Assembly (NCBI GenBank): GCA_024280675.1
Contig: JAJRPT010000005.1
Span: 1 to 6,203, forward strand
DNA from: Bacteroidota bacterium
Lineage (GTDB): Bacteria; Bacteroidota; Ignavibacteria; Kapaibacteriales; UBA2268
DNA length: 6,203 nucleotides
Direction of reading: 5' to 3'
Shown: piece by piece, positions 1-5,212 of the stretch
Position numbering within the stretch: position 1 is the first letter of the stretch
Layout: every line of letters begins with the position of its first letter
Notes under the pieces: generated by a model
Database searches by the model: none
Seen by the model: only the letters and a program-made list of their open reading frames with translations
What the model was told of the DNA's origin: nothing
Program-made: the position numbers and the translations under genes

Positions 1-260
1 CGTTGATTTTGAGCGAATAAAAAACTAAACAGCGAAATATTTGTTATTCATGTCAATCTCTTTCATCCAGACAGAACAAGAAAGCACAGATTTAGCAGGC
101 AGAAGCGTTGATTTTGAGCGAATAAAAAATTAAACAGCGAAATATTTGTTATTCATGTCAATCACCTTCATCCAAATAGAACAAGAAAGCACAGATCTAG
201 CAGGCAGAAGCATTGATTTTGAGCGAATAAAAAAAAAACAGCGAAATATTTGTTATTCAT
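1..260. repeat. 105-bp tandem repeat array, 2 full copies plus a partial third
   Basis: Two complete units occupy 1-105 and 106-210 and differ at only six positions by eye. A third begins at 211 and stays recognisable to about 260, with a 1-bp deletion in its A-run, before the sequence diverges. Each unit starts with C(G/A)TTGATTTTGAGCG and ends with AGCAGGCAGAAG. The array begins at the first base of the window, so it probably extends further left. The period is a multiple of three (35 codons), but every full unit carries a stop in the frame that otherwise reads best on each strand (TAA at 26-28 and 131-133 on plus, TAG on minus). I therefore treat it as non-coding intergenic repeat DNA downstream of recO. 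It could instead be a duplicated 3' end of a gene lying to the left. Confidence 0.9.
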
Positions 261-396
261 ATAAAAGACTTAAGCTACGAAATATTGTCGGTGATTTCTT
301 AATTTTGTATGCCGAATATATTTTAGCAATAGAGATTGCAGCTTTTCAAGTGTGATTTATAAACGCAGCATTTTCATTTAGGCCGAGTTTTTTCTT
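261..396. other. Intergenic stretch downstream of recO, no gene recognised
   Basis: AT-rich sequence between the end of the tandem repeat and the recO stop codon. The only structure seen is a 5-bp inverted repeat, GCAAT-AGAG-ATTGC at 326-339, followed on the plus strand by GCTTTTC. This is too short to call a terminator with confidence. An open frame from a TTG at 146 runs through here to a TGA near 355, but half of it is repeat sequence and the rest resembles no family I know. Confidence 0.5.
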
Positions 397-1116
397 TTAG
401 ATTAAAAGCTCCAGAGACCTTAGTTTTATTTTCTTATCGAGATGAATGCCTAGGTAACTCTGATAGAATTTCACTATACTCAGCAGCCTTGGTTTATTTT
501 TTTTATCACTTTCTGTGCATTTCCCACTCTGAATATTTTGCAGAATTGTCATTGTTTCTCTGCTAATTTTCAGAAGTTTTTCATTGTAATGTGCCGAGCT
601 TTTCCAAAATGTGCTGGAGGTGGGGTAGAATTTTACTATATCATTTTCTTTTGCTGCGCTAGTGAAATCTATCTCAAACCCCAAACATTTTGTCAGCCCC
701 ATTGTAAATTTCACCAGATGATAATAATCATCATTTGCCTCATTTATTTGCTTCAAACTATTTTTTAGCAAATCAAATATTTCACTATTTACATAATGAG
801 CTTGCGTGCAATAATCTACCAGTTGGCAAATTGTAATTGCCAGAGCAGTCTTGTCTAAATCGGCACGGATATTTTTGTGGTAATCAAGGAGATCGGCAGA
901 GGCGAGTGTGAGCAAATCCTTGCCCTCTTTCATCCGAAAGCTCAAATTCACAAAGTTAAGAGCTTGGATTACACCACTCAGCTTACTTTTGGGACGCAAG
1001 ACACCTTTTGCCAAAAACGACAATTTGCCGTACTTCCTGCCAAAGCTATGAAATATGGTACTCGAATCACCATATCTCCTTGTTAATAGTATTATTACAT
1101 CTTCGGAAATTATCAT
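397..1116 (-). CDS. recO: DNA repair protein RecO
   Basis: RecO works in the RecFOR recombination-mediator pathway in the cytoplasm. It binds single-stranded DNA and RecR and helps load RecA onto SSB-coated gaps. The 239-residue protein has the usual family length. The N-terminal OB fold is clear: residues 7-49 carry the RRYGDSS, GKLSFLAKGVLRPKSK and SG signature. A helical domain follows (about 80-200), and the C-terminal FYQSYLGIHLDKKIKLRS segment (217-234) matches the usual closing helix. The four-cysteine zinc site of many RecO proteins is absent: only C144 is left near its expected place, where the protein reads GFEIDFTSAAKEND. Such zinc-less forms are known in several phyla. The ATG at 1116 is chosen because it directly precedes the conserved strand; an ATG slightly upstream is out of frame. 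The gene is divergent from tRNA-Asn and has no close partner on its strand. Confidence 0.93.
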   Translation of the reverse strand: MIISEDVIILLTRRYGDSSTIFHSFGRKYGKLSFLAKGVLRPKSKLSGVIQALNFVNLSFRMKEGKDLLTLASADLLDYHKNIRADLDKTALAITICQLVDYCTQAHYVNSEIFDLLKNSLKQINEANDDYYHLVKFTMGLTKCLGFEIDFTSAAKENDIVKFYPTSSTFWKSSAHYNEKLLKISRETMTILQNIQSGKCTESDKKNKPRLLSIVKFYQSYLGIHLDKKIKLRSLELLI

Positions 1117-1126
1117 AAGAATTTTC

Positions 1127-1157
1127 TTGCATTATATTTTACAAATGTATAAATTTG
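1127..1157 (+). promoter_or_regulatory. Bacteroidetes-type promoter for tRNA-Asn
   Basis: TTG at 1127-1129, a 20-bp spacer, then TAAATTTG at 1150-1157. This fits the -33 TTG / -7 TAnnTTTG consensus of the primary sigma factor in Bacteroidetes, including spacing. Transcription would start near 1161-1166, leaving a leader of about 30 nt before the tRNA. The box is immediately adjacent to a minus-strand -7 box, so recO and the tRNA appear to share a very compact divergent control region. Confidence 0.65.
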
Positions 1158-1176
1158 TAATCTCTTTTGAAAACAA
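1142..1176 (-). promoter_or_regulatory. Possible recO promoter (TAnnTTTG type)
   Basis: On the minus strand TACATTTG (plus positions 1142-1149) matches the Bacteroidetes -7 box TAnnTTTG, 25 bp upstream of the recO ATG. The nearest TTG that could act as the -33 box is at 1174-1176, giving a 24-bp spacer, longer than the usual 19-21. The -7 match is good and the overall promoter is only plausible. It abuts the -7 box of the oppositely directed tRNA promoter. Confidence 0.35.
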
Positions 1177-1195
1177 TTCCTTTTATGGAACAGAT

Positions 1196-1269
1196 TCCTG
1201 AGTAGCTCAGTTGGTTAGAGCATTTGACTGTTAATCAAAGGGTCCGGGGTTCAAGTCCCTGCTCAGGAG
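1196..1269 (+). tRNA. tRNA-Asn (anticodon GTT)
   Basis: The full cloverleaf folds by hand. The acceptor stem is TCCTGAG (1196-1202) with CTCAGGA (1262-1268). The D stem is GCTC (1205-1208) with GAGC (1218-1221). The anticodon stem is TTTGA (1223-1227) with TCAAA (1235-1239), around loop CTGTTAA with anticodon GTT at 1230-1232. The T stem is CGGGG (1245-1249) with CCCTG (1257-1261) around TTCAAGT, with one G-U pair. The discriminator base is G1269. It is 74 nt with no intron. The 3' CCA is not encoded (the genome reads CTG after the discriminator), so it must be added after transcription. Two flanking signals, a promoter at 1127-1157 and a terminator at 1398-1431, suggest that it is transcribed alone. 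Confidence 0.97.
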
Positions 1270-1279
1270 CTGGTAGTGG

Positions 1280-1338
1280 GGCTGGCAAGGAGGCTAGAAG
1301 GAGGCTGGCAAGGAGGCTAGAAGGAGGCTAGGCTAGGG
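1280..1338 (+). repeat. Purine-rich short tandem repeat (23-bp unit) after the tRNA
   Basis: Two units, each made of GGCTGGCAAGGA plus GGCTAGAAGGA, lie at 1280-1302 and 1303-1325 and are identical. A degenerate tail, GGCTAGGCTAGGG, follows at 1326-1338. The run is strikingly G-rich in an AT-rich background and lies in the presumed 3' trailer of the tRNA transcript. Segments just downstream (CCTTC 1351-1355, CTTGC 1357-1361, TGCCAG 1363-1368) are complementary to parts of the repeat (GAAGG, GCAAG, CTGGCA), so the transcript could fold into a long hairpin. Confidence 0.85.
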
Positions 1339-1397
1339 TTTTTAAGTTTGCCTTCTCTTGCGTGCCAGTCTAAAAAGCAATATCAAATGAGAAAATT

Positions 1398-1431
1398 AAA
1401 GGGACTAACTTTTGTTAGCCCCTTTTTTTTT
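1398..1431. terminator. Bidirectional rho-independent terminator between tRNA-Asn and holB
   Basis: The stem is AAAGGG (1398-1403), an A-C mismatch (A1404 with C1419), and CTAAC (1405-1409) paired with GTTAG (1414-1418) and CCCTTT (1420-1425), with a TTTT loop. On plus it runs into a tract of nine T (1423-1431), a textbook terminator for the tRNA transcript. On minus the hairpin is followed by TTTAATTTTC and lies just past the holB stop codon, so it can also end the dus-holB transcript. Confidence 0.9.
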
Positions 1432-1436
1432 GTTTT

Positions 1437-2567
1437 TCACAAAAAAACTTTTCTCAGCTTAATAAATAATGAAATTAAAATAAGGCTTGGGTTCACATTC
1501 CTGTCTATCATATCGTAGGATGCCAAGCAATGCTTAATTGCTTGGGCTAAATCTTTATCGCCAAAATTCACACTGAACTTCTCTGTCACCCTTAAATAAT
1601 TTTTGCTACCGTTTACTTGAAAGGACGAAGTAACTTTTGAAATATCTGAGAACCAAGTGATGTAGAAACGGATATAATCCCGAAGAATCTTCTTGTCCTT
1701 TTTGGATGTAATCTTTGCAATTGCCTCAGTCAGCTCAATCCTGTATCTTTTCTTGAGTGTACTTCGCATCATTGAAATGGCATTGTCTTGAAATTCTGCA
1801 ACATTGCTTGATTCAATCTTTTGAATATCTGGAACCGAACCACGAGCAAGCTTGACTGACAAATCTAGACCCTCGGTAGAAACATGATTGTCTTGAAAAT
1901 ATCTGATTATCTCAGAGTCTGGAATCTTTGCAAATTTAATATGCTGAGTACGGGAAATGATGGTTGGGAGAAGAGCCTTGTAATTATTGCTTGTGAGAAT
2001 TAATGTGGTGCTGGGCTTTGGCTCTTCCAGAGTTTTGAGAAGTGCGTTCGATGCCTGGCTACCCATCAGGTGGGCATTCGAAATGATTATAACTCTATGA
2101 CCACTCACAGCTTGCGTAAGTTTCAGCTGTTTTTTCAACTCACGAATTTGTGAGATGCGAATTTTATTCGCCTTGTCTAAAATTATTTCATGGTAATAAT
2201 CTTTTGATTTTTTTTCATATTGAGTTTGTATTTCCATGATTTGGTCTGGGCTTAATGAGTTCATTGGAGCATCAGATTTTACACCTGGATTCTTCCCAGT
2301 TGGCATCGGGACAATCAGCTCAATATTCGGGTGCTGGAGAATATTATGCTCATACTTTTTGTCGAACTCCTCAGACACTTCAATCTTGTCACCCGAAATA
2401 ATTGGATCGGGACAATTTAATATCTTCGCAAATTCCAACGCCATGGCTTCGGTGCCATGGGCAATCTCACCAGAAAATAAATAGGCACCAGCAACCCGCC
2501 CGCCGGTGATAGTCCGTTGGAGAATTTCTTTTATTCGAGCTTGTCCGTATATTTTATTCCATGACAT
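1437..2567 (-). CDS. holB: DNA polymerase III clamp-loader subunit delta' (HolB)
   Basis: Delta' is the non-ATP-hydrolysing AAA+ wrench subunit of the clamp loader that opens and loads the sliding clamp. At 376 residues it has family length. The P-loop region (33-43, GEIAHGTEAMA) is degenerate and lacks the GKT lysine, as expected of delta' rather than tau/gamma. Diagnostic downstream motifs are intact: the helix and strand leading to VIIISNAHLM (159-168), SNALLKTLEEP (173-183), the sensor-1 strand LILTSN (189-194), and the SR of the arginine finger (205-206), which here reads SRTQ instead of the usual SRCQ. The zinc-module cysteines seen in many delta' and gamma proteins are missing apart from C52. 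The HPNIELIVPMPTGK stretch (79-92) recalls Ignavibacteria/Chlorobi homologues. The ATG at 2567 is 3 bp after the dus stop, suggesting translational coupling. A terminator follows directly. Confidence 0.9.
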   Translation of the reverse strand: MSWNKIYGQARIKEILQRTITGGRVAGAYLFSGEIAHGTEAMALEFAKILNCPDPIISGDKIEVSEEFDKKYEHNILQHPNIELIVPMPTGKNPGVKSDAPMNSLSPDQIMEIQTQYEKKSKDYYHEIILDKANKIRISQIRELKKQLKLTQAVSGHRVIIISNAHLMGSQASNALLKTLEEPKPSTTLILTSNNYKALLPTIISRTQHIKFAKIPDSEIIRYFQDNHVSTEGLDLSVKLARGSVPDIQKIESSNVAEFQDNAISMMRSTLKKRYRIELTEAIAKITSKKDKKILRDYIRFYITWFSDISKVTSSFQVNGSKNYLRVTEKFSVNFGDKDLAQAIKHCLASYDMIDRNVNPSLILISLFIKLRKVFL

Positions 2568-2570
2568 AGC

Positions 2571-3641
2571 TTACACCCCAACCGTCTGCTTACGAACATA
2601 TCTCGAATCATCACAAGAAAGTTTAGCCCGATGCCTAGTCTTGGAGATTGGATCAAGGCGGTCATTGCCCTCGAGGTATTTTATATAAGAATCAATTCTC
2701 TCTTTTATTGGGTCAAATTCTTTGAATGCCATGAGCGAAGAACGAAGCTCAGATGCTCCATAAAAACCTTTGAAGTAGCCAGAGTAATGTTTGCGGAAAG
2801 CCACAATCCCACGGTCTCCTTTATATTTGTTAGTCATTTCGAGATGTTGCAAGCAAACATTAGCCCGAGTGTAAATGTCTGGACTTTCTTGATATTCACC
2901 AGTTTCGAGAAAGTCCTTGACTTGCTGAAATATAAAAGGATAGCCGATTGCCGCTCGCCCAATCATCACAGCATCACAATTCGTTTCCTCGAACGCACGT
3001 TTGGCATCTTCTGGAGTATTGACATCGCCATTCAAAATAAAAGGAATATCTATCGCCTCTTTTATTTTCTTGCCCCAAGTCCAGTCCGCCTCACCCGTCA
3101 TGCCCATGTCTCTTGTTCGGCAATGAACCGCCAGAGCTTTTGCACCAGCTTCTTCAATCATTTTGGCAATGCGGACAATGTCAATGGACTTCTTGTCCCA
3201 GCCCAGCCGAGTTTTTACAGTCACAGGAATGCTCACCGCTTCTTGCACTCTGCGGGTGAGTTCGGCCATCTCATCTGGTTTTTTCAAAAAAGCAGCACCC
3301 GCCTCACGACGAACGACTTTCTTTACCCAACATCCGAAATTAATATCTAAAATATCAGCACCCGCATCCTCGACAATCTTTGCCGACTCAATCATTGAAT
3401 CAATATTCTCACCAAATATCTGTACGCTAACCGGTCGTTCTTCGCTGGTCAATGTCATTTTTTGTTTCGATTTCCGTGAGTGCCGAATAATCCCTTCGGC
3501 CGCAATAAATTCGGTATAAACAATGTCGGCACCCAGTCTTTTGCACACAATCCGAAATGGTAAATCGCACACATCTTCCATCGGAGCAAGGAAAACGCCA
3601 TTCCCAATCTCAATATTTCCAATTTTTGTTTTTCTTTCCAT
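2571..3641 (-). CDS. dus: tRNA-dihydrouridine synthase (DusB-like)
   Basis: An FMN-dependent enzyme that reduces uridine to dihydrouridine in the tRNA D-loop using NAD(P)H. The TIM barrel signatures are present in order: LAPMEDVCDLPFR (18-30), VYTEFIAAEGIIR (41-53), QIFGEN (74-79), DINFGCWVKKVV (99-110) with catalytic C104, VTVKTRLGWD (140-149), VHCRTR (172-177), NGDVNTPEDA (204-213) and MIGRAAIGYPF (226-236). The C-terminal helical tRNA-binding domain starts near 255. Two positions differ from E. coli-type Dus: W105 replaces Pro after the catalytic Cys, and C174 sits in the usual HGRTR. I recall GCWVK in Chlorobi/Ignavibacteria homologues, so this is probably lineage-typical. The family core ends near 325; the last 30 residues are a basic extension of unknown role. 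Codons 47-57 coincide with a 32-bp sequence repeated exactly at 5213-5244. A promoter abuts the ATG, and holB follows after 3 bp. Confidence 0.95.
   Translation of the reverse strand: MERKTKIGNIEIGNGVFLAPMEDVCDLPFRIVCKRLGADIVYTEFIAAEGIIRHSRKSKQKMTLTSEERPVSVQIFGENIDSMIESAKIVEDAGADILDINFGCWVKKVVRREAGAAFLKKPDEMAELTRRVQEAVSIPVTVKTRLGWDKKSIDIVRIAKMIEEAGAKALAVHCRTRDMGMTGEADWTWGKKIKEAIDIPFILNGDVNTPEDAKRAFEETNCDAVMIGRAAIGYPFIFQQVKDFLETGEYQESPDIYTRANVCLQHLEMTNKYKGDRGIVAFRKHYSGYFKGFYGASELRSSLMAFKEFDPIKERIDSYIKYLEGNDRLDPISKTRHRAKLSCDDSRYVRKQTVGV
3471..3502 (+). repeat. 32-bp direct repeat, left copy, inside dus
   Basis: Identical over 32 bp to 5213-5244 and in the same orientation. On plus it starts TTTCCGTGAG and ends TTCGGCCG. 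On the coding strand it encodes dus residues 47-57 (AAEGIIRHSRK), which align naturally with other Dus proteins. This copy is therefore the native one and the other is derived from a dus gene. It contains an inverted repeat, GCCGAA (3482-3487) and TTCGGC (3495-3500), around a 7-bp centre TAATCCC. Confidence 0.95.
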
Positions 3642-3644
3642 TTA

Positions 3645-3676
3645 CAAATCTAGCCACATTGTGGCACTTTATCAAA
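3645..3676 (-). promoter_or_regulatory. Promoter of dus-holB, with an internal dyad
   Basis: Read on minus: TTTG (plus 3673-3676), a 20-bp spacer, then TAGATTTG (3645-3652), a full match to TTTG-N20-TAnnTTTG. Only three bases separate the -7 box from the dus ATG, so the transcript would start at or within the start codon and be leaderless. The spacer contains the perfect dyad GCCACA-T-TGTGGC (3653-3665), a position where a bound repressor would block polymerase. The promoter lies in the 48-bp gap after the upstream gene, so dus need not depend on read-through from it. Confidence 0.55.
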
Positions 3677-3689
3677 CTCTCATTGCGTG

Positions 3690-4595
3690 TTAAATCTGAA
3701 CAGTTGCCTTTATTCGGTTTATTAACTGTTCTTTTAAATCTTCAGGTGTTTTCCATACTATGTGATTGTATTGTCTTGTATCAAAATGAAGATTGTCTGT
3801 ATTTCCTTCTTTGCAAGTAAAGATTACTGGAGTTTTTCTGCCCATTGCGTATCCAGCTTCGAAATAGATTCCGCCTCTGTCTTCACTAAAATCTGCAATT
3901 AGCAAAGAACTCTGATTAATCATTGAGATTATTTCATCGTCTATTTTACCATTATGTTCTTTCATATCAACTCTGAATGGTTTTTCATATCCACATTCTT
4001 CAAGAGCTTCTTCAATTCCATTTTTATACATTTCATTATATTCATCTGAAAATCTCATAGCTACAAATGCTCTGTTTGTTTGTGGTTTTTGGGCTTTTAG
4101 TTTTTCAAACTTTTCATAGCCTTTAAAGGTTGGAATTGTTGGAATTATATGTTCTGAATTATAGCCAACTAATTCTTGCCCAACTAAAATATCAAAATAT
4201 TTTTTAAAGGCTTCATTATTACAATAAACCATATTTAGATTATTGGATATATTAAATTTAATATTACCTTCTTCATTTATTCCATTATACAATGCAATAA
4301 AAATATGCTCTATTTTATCAAGAGGGTCTTTTGGGATAACTTCAGAATTTACTATTTCTTCAAGATTGTTAATAGTTAATATGTTTTCAATACCTCTTTC
4401 AAATCGATTGCGAAGGATTCCGCTTAGGATTTTATTTGTTACTTTTAGTTTTTCTAAACTTGTTTTTAAGAACCATTCACTATTTCCTGTGATAATAAAA
4501 TAACCACATACAGGGCAGTTGATTCTAGAAGAGCCAGCAGCATTATTAGATTTACCTTCATCAATATTTTGTTCACAAACTGGACATTTATACAT
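3690..4595 (-). CDS. Zinc-ribbon protein with TIR / nucleoside 2-deoxyribosyltransferase-like domain
   Basis: A 301-residue protein of a widespread but, to my knowledge, uncharacterised family. Residues 4-31 form a zinc ribbon (CPVC at 4-7, CPVCG at 27-31). A variable middle follows, ending in a short segment (about 150-167, IIPTIPTFKGYEKFEKLK) that usually closes such N-terminal modules. The C-terminal domain (175-300) has a Rossmann-like layout: strand RAFVAMRF (175-182), helix, RVDMKEHNGKIDDEI (208-222), strand LLIADFSED (231-239), GGIYFEAGYAMGRKTPVIF (241-259) and HFDTRQYNHIVW (270-281). E246 sits where NDT and TIR enzymes keep their catalytic glutamate, so nucleotide or NAD cleavage is possible but unproven. 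It is soluble, with no signal peptide or membrane segment. A clear SD site precedes the ATG. The gene is AT-richer than dus and divergent from a toxin-antitoxin pair. A defence role is inferred from context only. Confidence 0.85.
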   Translation of the reverse strand: MYKCPVCEQNIDEGKSNNAAGSSRINCPVCGYFIITGNSEWFLKTSLEKLKVTNKILSGILRNRFERGIENILTINNLEEIVNSEVIPKDPLDKIEHIFIALYNGINEEGNIKFNISNNLNMVYCNNEAFKKYFDILVGQELVGYNSEHIIPTIPTFKGYEKFEKLKAQKPQTNRAFVAMRFSDEYNEMYKNGIEEALEECGYEKPFRVDMKEHNGKIDDEIISMINQSSLLIADFSEDRGGIYFEAGYAMGRKTPVIFTCKEGNTDNLHFDTRQYNHIVWKTPEDLKEQLINRIKATVQI

Positions 4596-4602
4596 AATTC
4601 TA

Positions 4603-4609
4603 CCCCTTC
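4603..4609 (-). promoter_or_regulatory. Shine-Dalgarno site of the TIR/NDT-like gene
   Basis: On minus, GAAGGGG stands 7 nt before the ATG at 4595. This is a clear anti-16S-type site. The housekeeping starts in this window (recO, dus, holB) show no comparable motif, as is common in Bacteroidetes relatives. It supports this ATG as the start and fits an imported gene. Confidence 0.5.
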
Positions 4610-4666
4610 AAAAAATAAAAGAAATATAAAACTAATGTTTTTAGAAAGCAAACCATAGTTTTACAC

Positions 4667-4697
4667 ACGAAATCAAATTAATTTCCACTAAATTCGT
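4667..4697. promoter_or_regulatory. Possible operator between the divergent TIR-like gene and the toxin-antitoxin genes
   Basis: The 131-bp divergent gap has nested inverted repeats: ACGAA (4667-4671) with TTCGT (4693-4697), and GAAAT (4669-4673) with ATTTC (4681-4685). Antitoxins often repress their own operon at such sites, but the arms are short and AT-rich, so chance is a real alternative. No TAnnTTTG box was found on either strand in this gap. Confidence 0.25.
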
Positions 4698-4726
4698 ATA
4701 TAAAAACAAATAACTAAGAGAAGAAA

Positions 4727-4924
4727 ATGAACTTACAAGTCGAGATAAATAAACTAGACCTAAAACAAAAAGTGGAATTGGTAAATCAAGTGTTATTGAG
4801 CATTGACAATGAATCTGATACCAATTTTGAATCAGAGTGGTTAGAATTAGCTAATAAACGGCTGAATAATTCCGATGATTCTGAATATGTTCCATTGAGT
4901 AAAATTCAAGAGGAACTGCTTTAA
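4727..4924 (+). CDS. Addiction-module antitoxin (Unstab_antitox family)
   Basis: A 65-residue acidic protein matching the short addiction-module component family that partners ParE/RelE toxins. It neutralises the toxin by direct binding. The N-terminal helices (residues 9-27, LDLKQKVELVNQVLLSID) correspond to the family's LPxxERxxLxxxLLxSLD pattern, followed by the usual ESEWLELANKRL helix (35-46) and the VPLSKIQEELL tail (55-65), which resembles the common VPxxEVxxxL ending. The ATG at 4727 follows a purine-rich AAGAGAAGAAA leader. Its TAA shares one base with the ATG of the toxin frame (TAATG), the classic coupled arrangement. Because the toxin carries a nonsense codon, this may now be a free-standing antitoxin. 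Confidence 0.85.
   Translation: MNLQVEINKLDLKQKVELVNQVLLSIDNESDTNFESEWLELANKRLNNSDDSEYVPLSKIQEELL
4908..4915 (+). promoter_or_regulatory. Shine-Dalgarno site of the toxin frame
   Basis: AAGAGGAA lies inside the 3' end of the antitoxin gene, 8 nt before the toxin ATG at 4924. It supports that start and shows that the toxin frame was once translated in its own right. Confidence 0.55.
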
Positions 4925-5202
4925 TGATAAAAGTGTTTTTCCACAAACATGCAAAAGAGGAGCTAACAAACTCATTGGATTATTACGGGCAGATTTCCAG
5001 AAATTTGAAAAGCAGATTAAAAAAAGAAGTAAGACAAACATTAAATCAAATTTCTGAATTTCCCTAAATGTACCCACTTGTTAGCCAACAAATCAGAAAA
5101 GCAAGCCTTCAAATATTCCCATATAAAATATTATATTCAATTCAAAAAGACAGAATTGTTGTTGTAGCTTTTGCTCATTTTAAGCAAAAACCAAAATACT
5201 AA
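4924..5202 (+). pseudogene. ParE/RelE-family toxin interrupted by an in-frame stop
   Basis: Reading from the ATG that overlaps the antitoxin stop gives 47 codons (MIKVFFHKHAKEEL, a YYGQIS stretch, then QTLNQISEFP) and a TAA at 5065-5067. The same frame continues without a shift for 44 codons: MYPLVSQQIRKASLQIF, then PYKILYSIQKDRIVVVAF, then AHFKQKPKY, and TAA at 5200-5202. Joined, the 91 residues follow the ParE-type RelE fold end to end: basic N-terminal strand, two helices, the PLV..IRKA strand, FPYKILYSI, DRIVVVAFAH and the terminal KPKY in place of the usual RDPRYW. One substitution, for example AAA or CAA to TAA at codon 48, explains the break. A sequencing error is possible. An ATG directly after the stop has no strong SD, so a separate second-half protein seems unlikely. 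Confidence 0.88.
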
Positions 5203-5212
5203 CATTTCATAC

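Noticed and set aside
2..28. A possible C-terminal end of a plus-strand gene stopping at TAA 26-28
   Set aside because: Only eight codons are visible and they belong to the repeat unit, so coding cannot be supported without sequence to the left.
326..344. GCAAT-AGAG-ATTGC hairpin as a recO or plus-strand terminator
   Set aside because: The stem is only 5 bp and no convincing T-run follows on either strand.
146..355. A 69-codon plus-strand open frame starting at TTG
   Set aside because: More than half lies in the 105-bp tandem repeat. There is no ribosome site, no family resemblance, and the same frame is stopped in each full repeat unit.
538..1086. Plus-strand open frames opposite recO
   Set aside because: Antisense to recO codons; compositions are typical of shadow frames (Cys- and Phe-rich) with no start signals.
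1280..1338. CRISPR-like array after the tRNA
   Set aside because: The units are contiguous with no unique spacers; it is a simple tandem repeat.
2631..3519. Long plus-strand open frames opposite dus
   Set aside because: They are antisense shadows of the well-conserved dus gene, with no recognisable domain.
4847..5077. A minus-strand frame opposite the antitoxin and toxin
   Set aside because: The plus-strand reading matches known toxin-antitoxin families with a coupled start, so the minus frame is a shadow.
5068..5202. Second half of the toxin as a separate small gene starting at ATG 5068
   Set aside because: There is no convincing ribosome site, and the segment continues the first half in the same frame as a single ParE/RelE fold.
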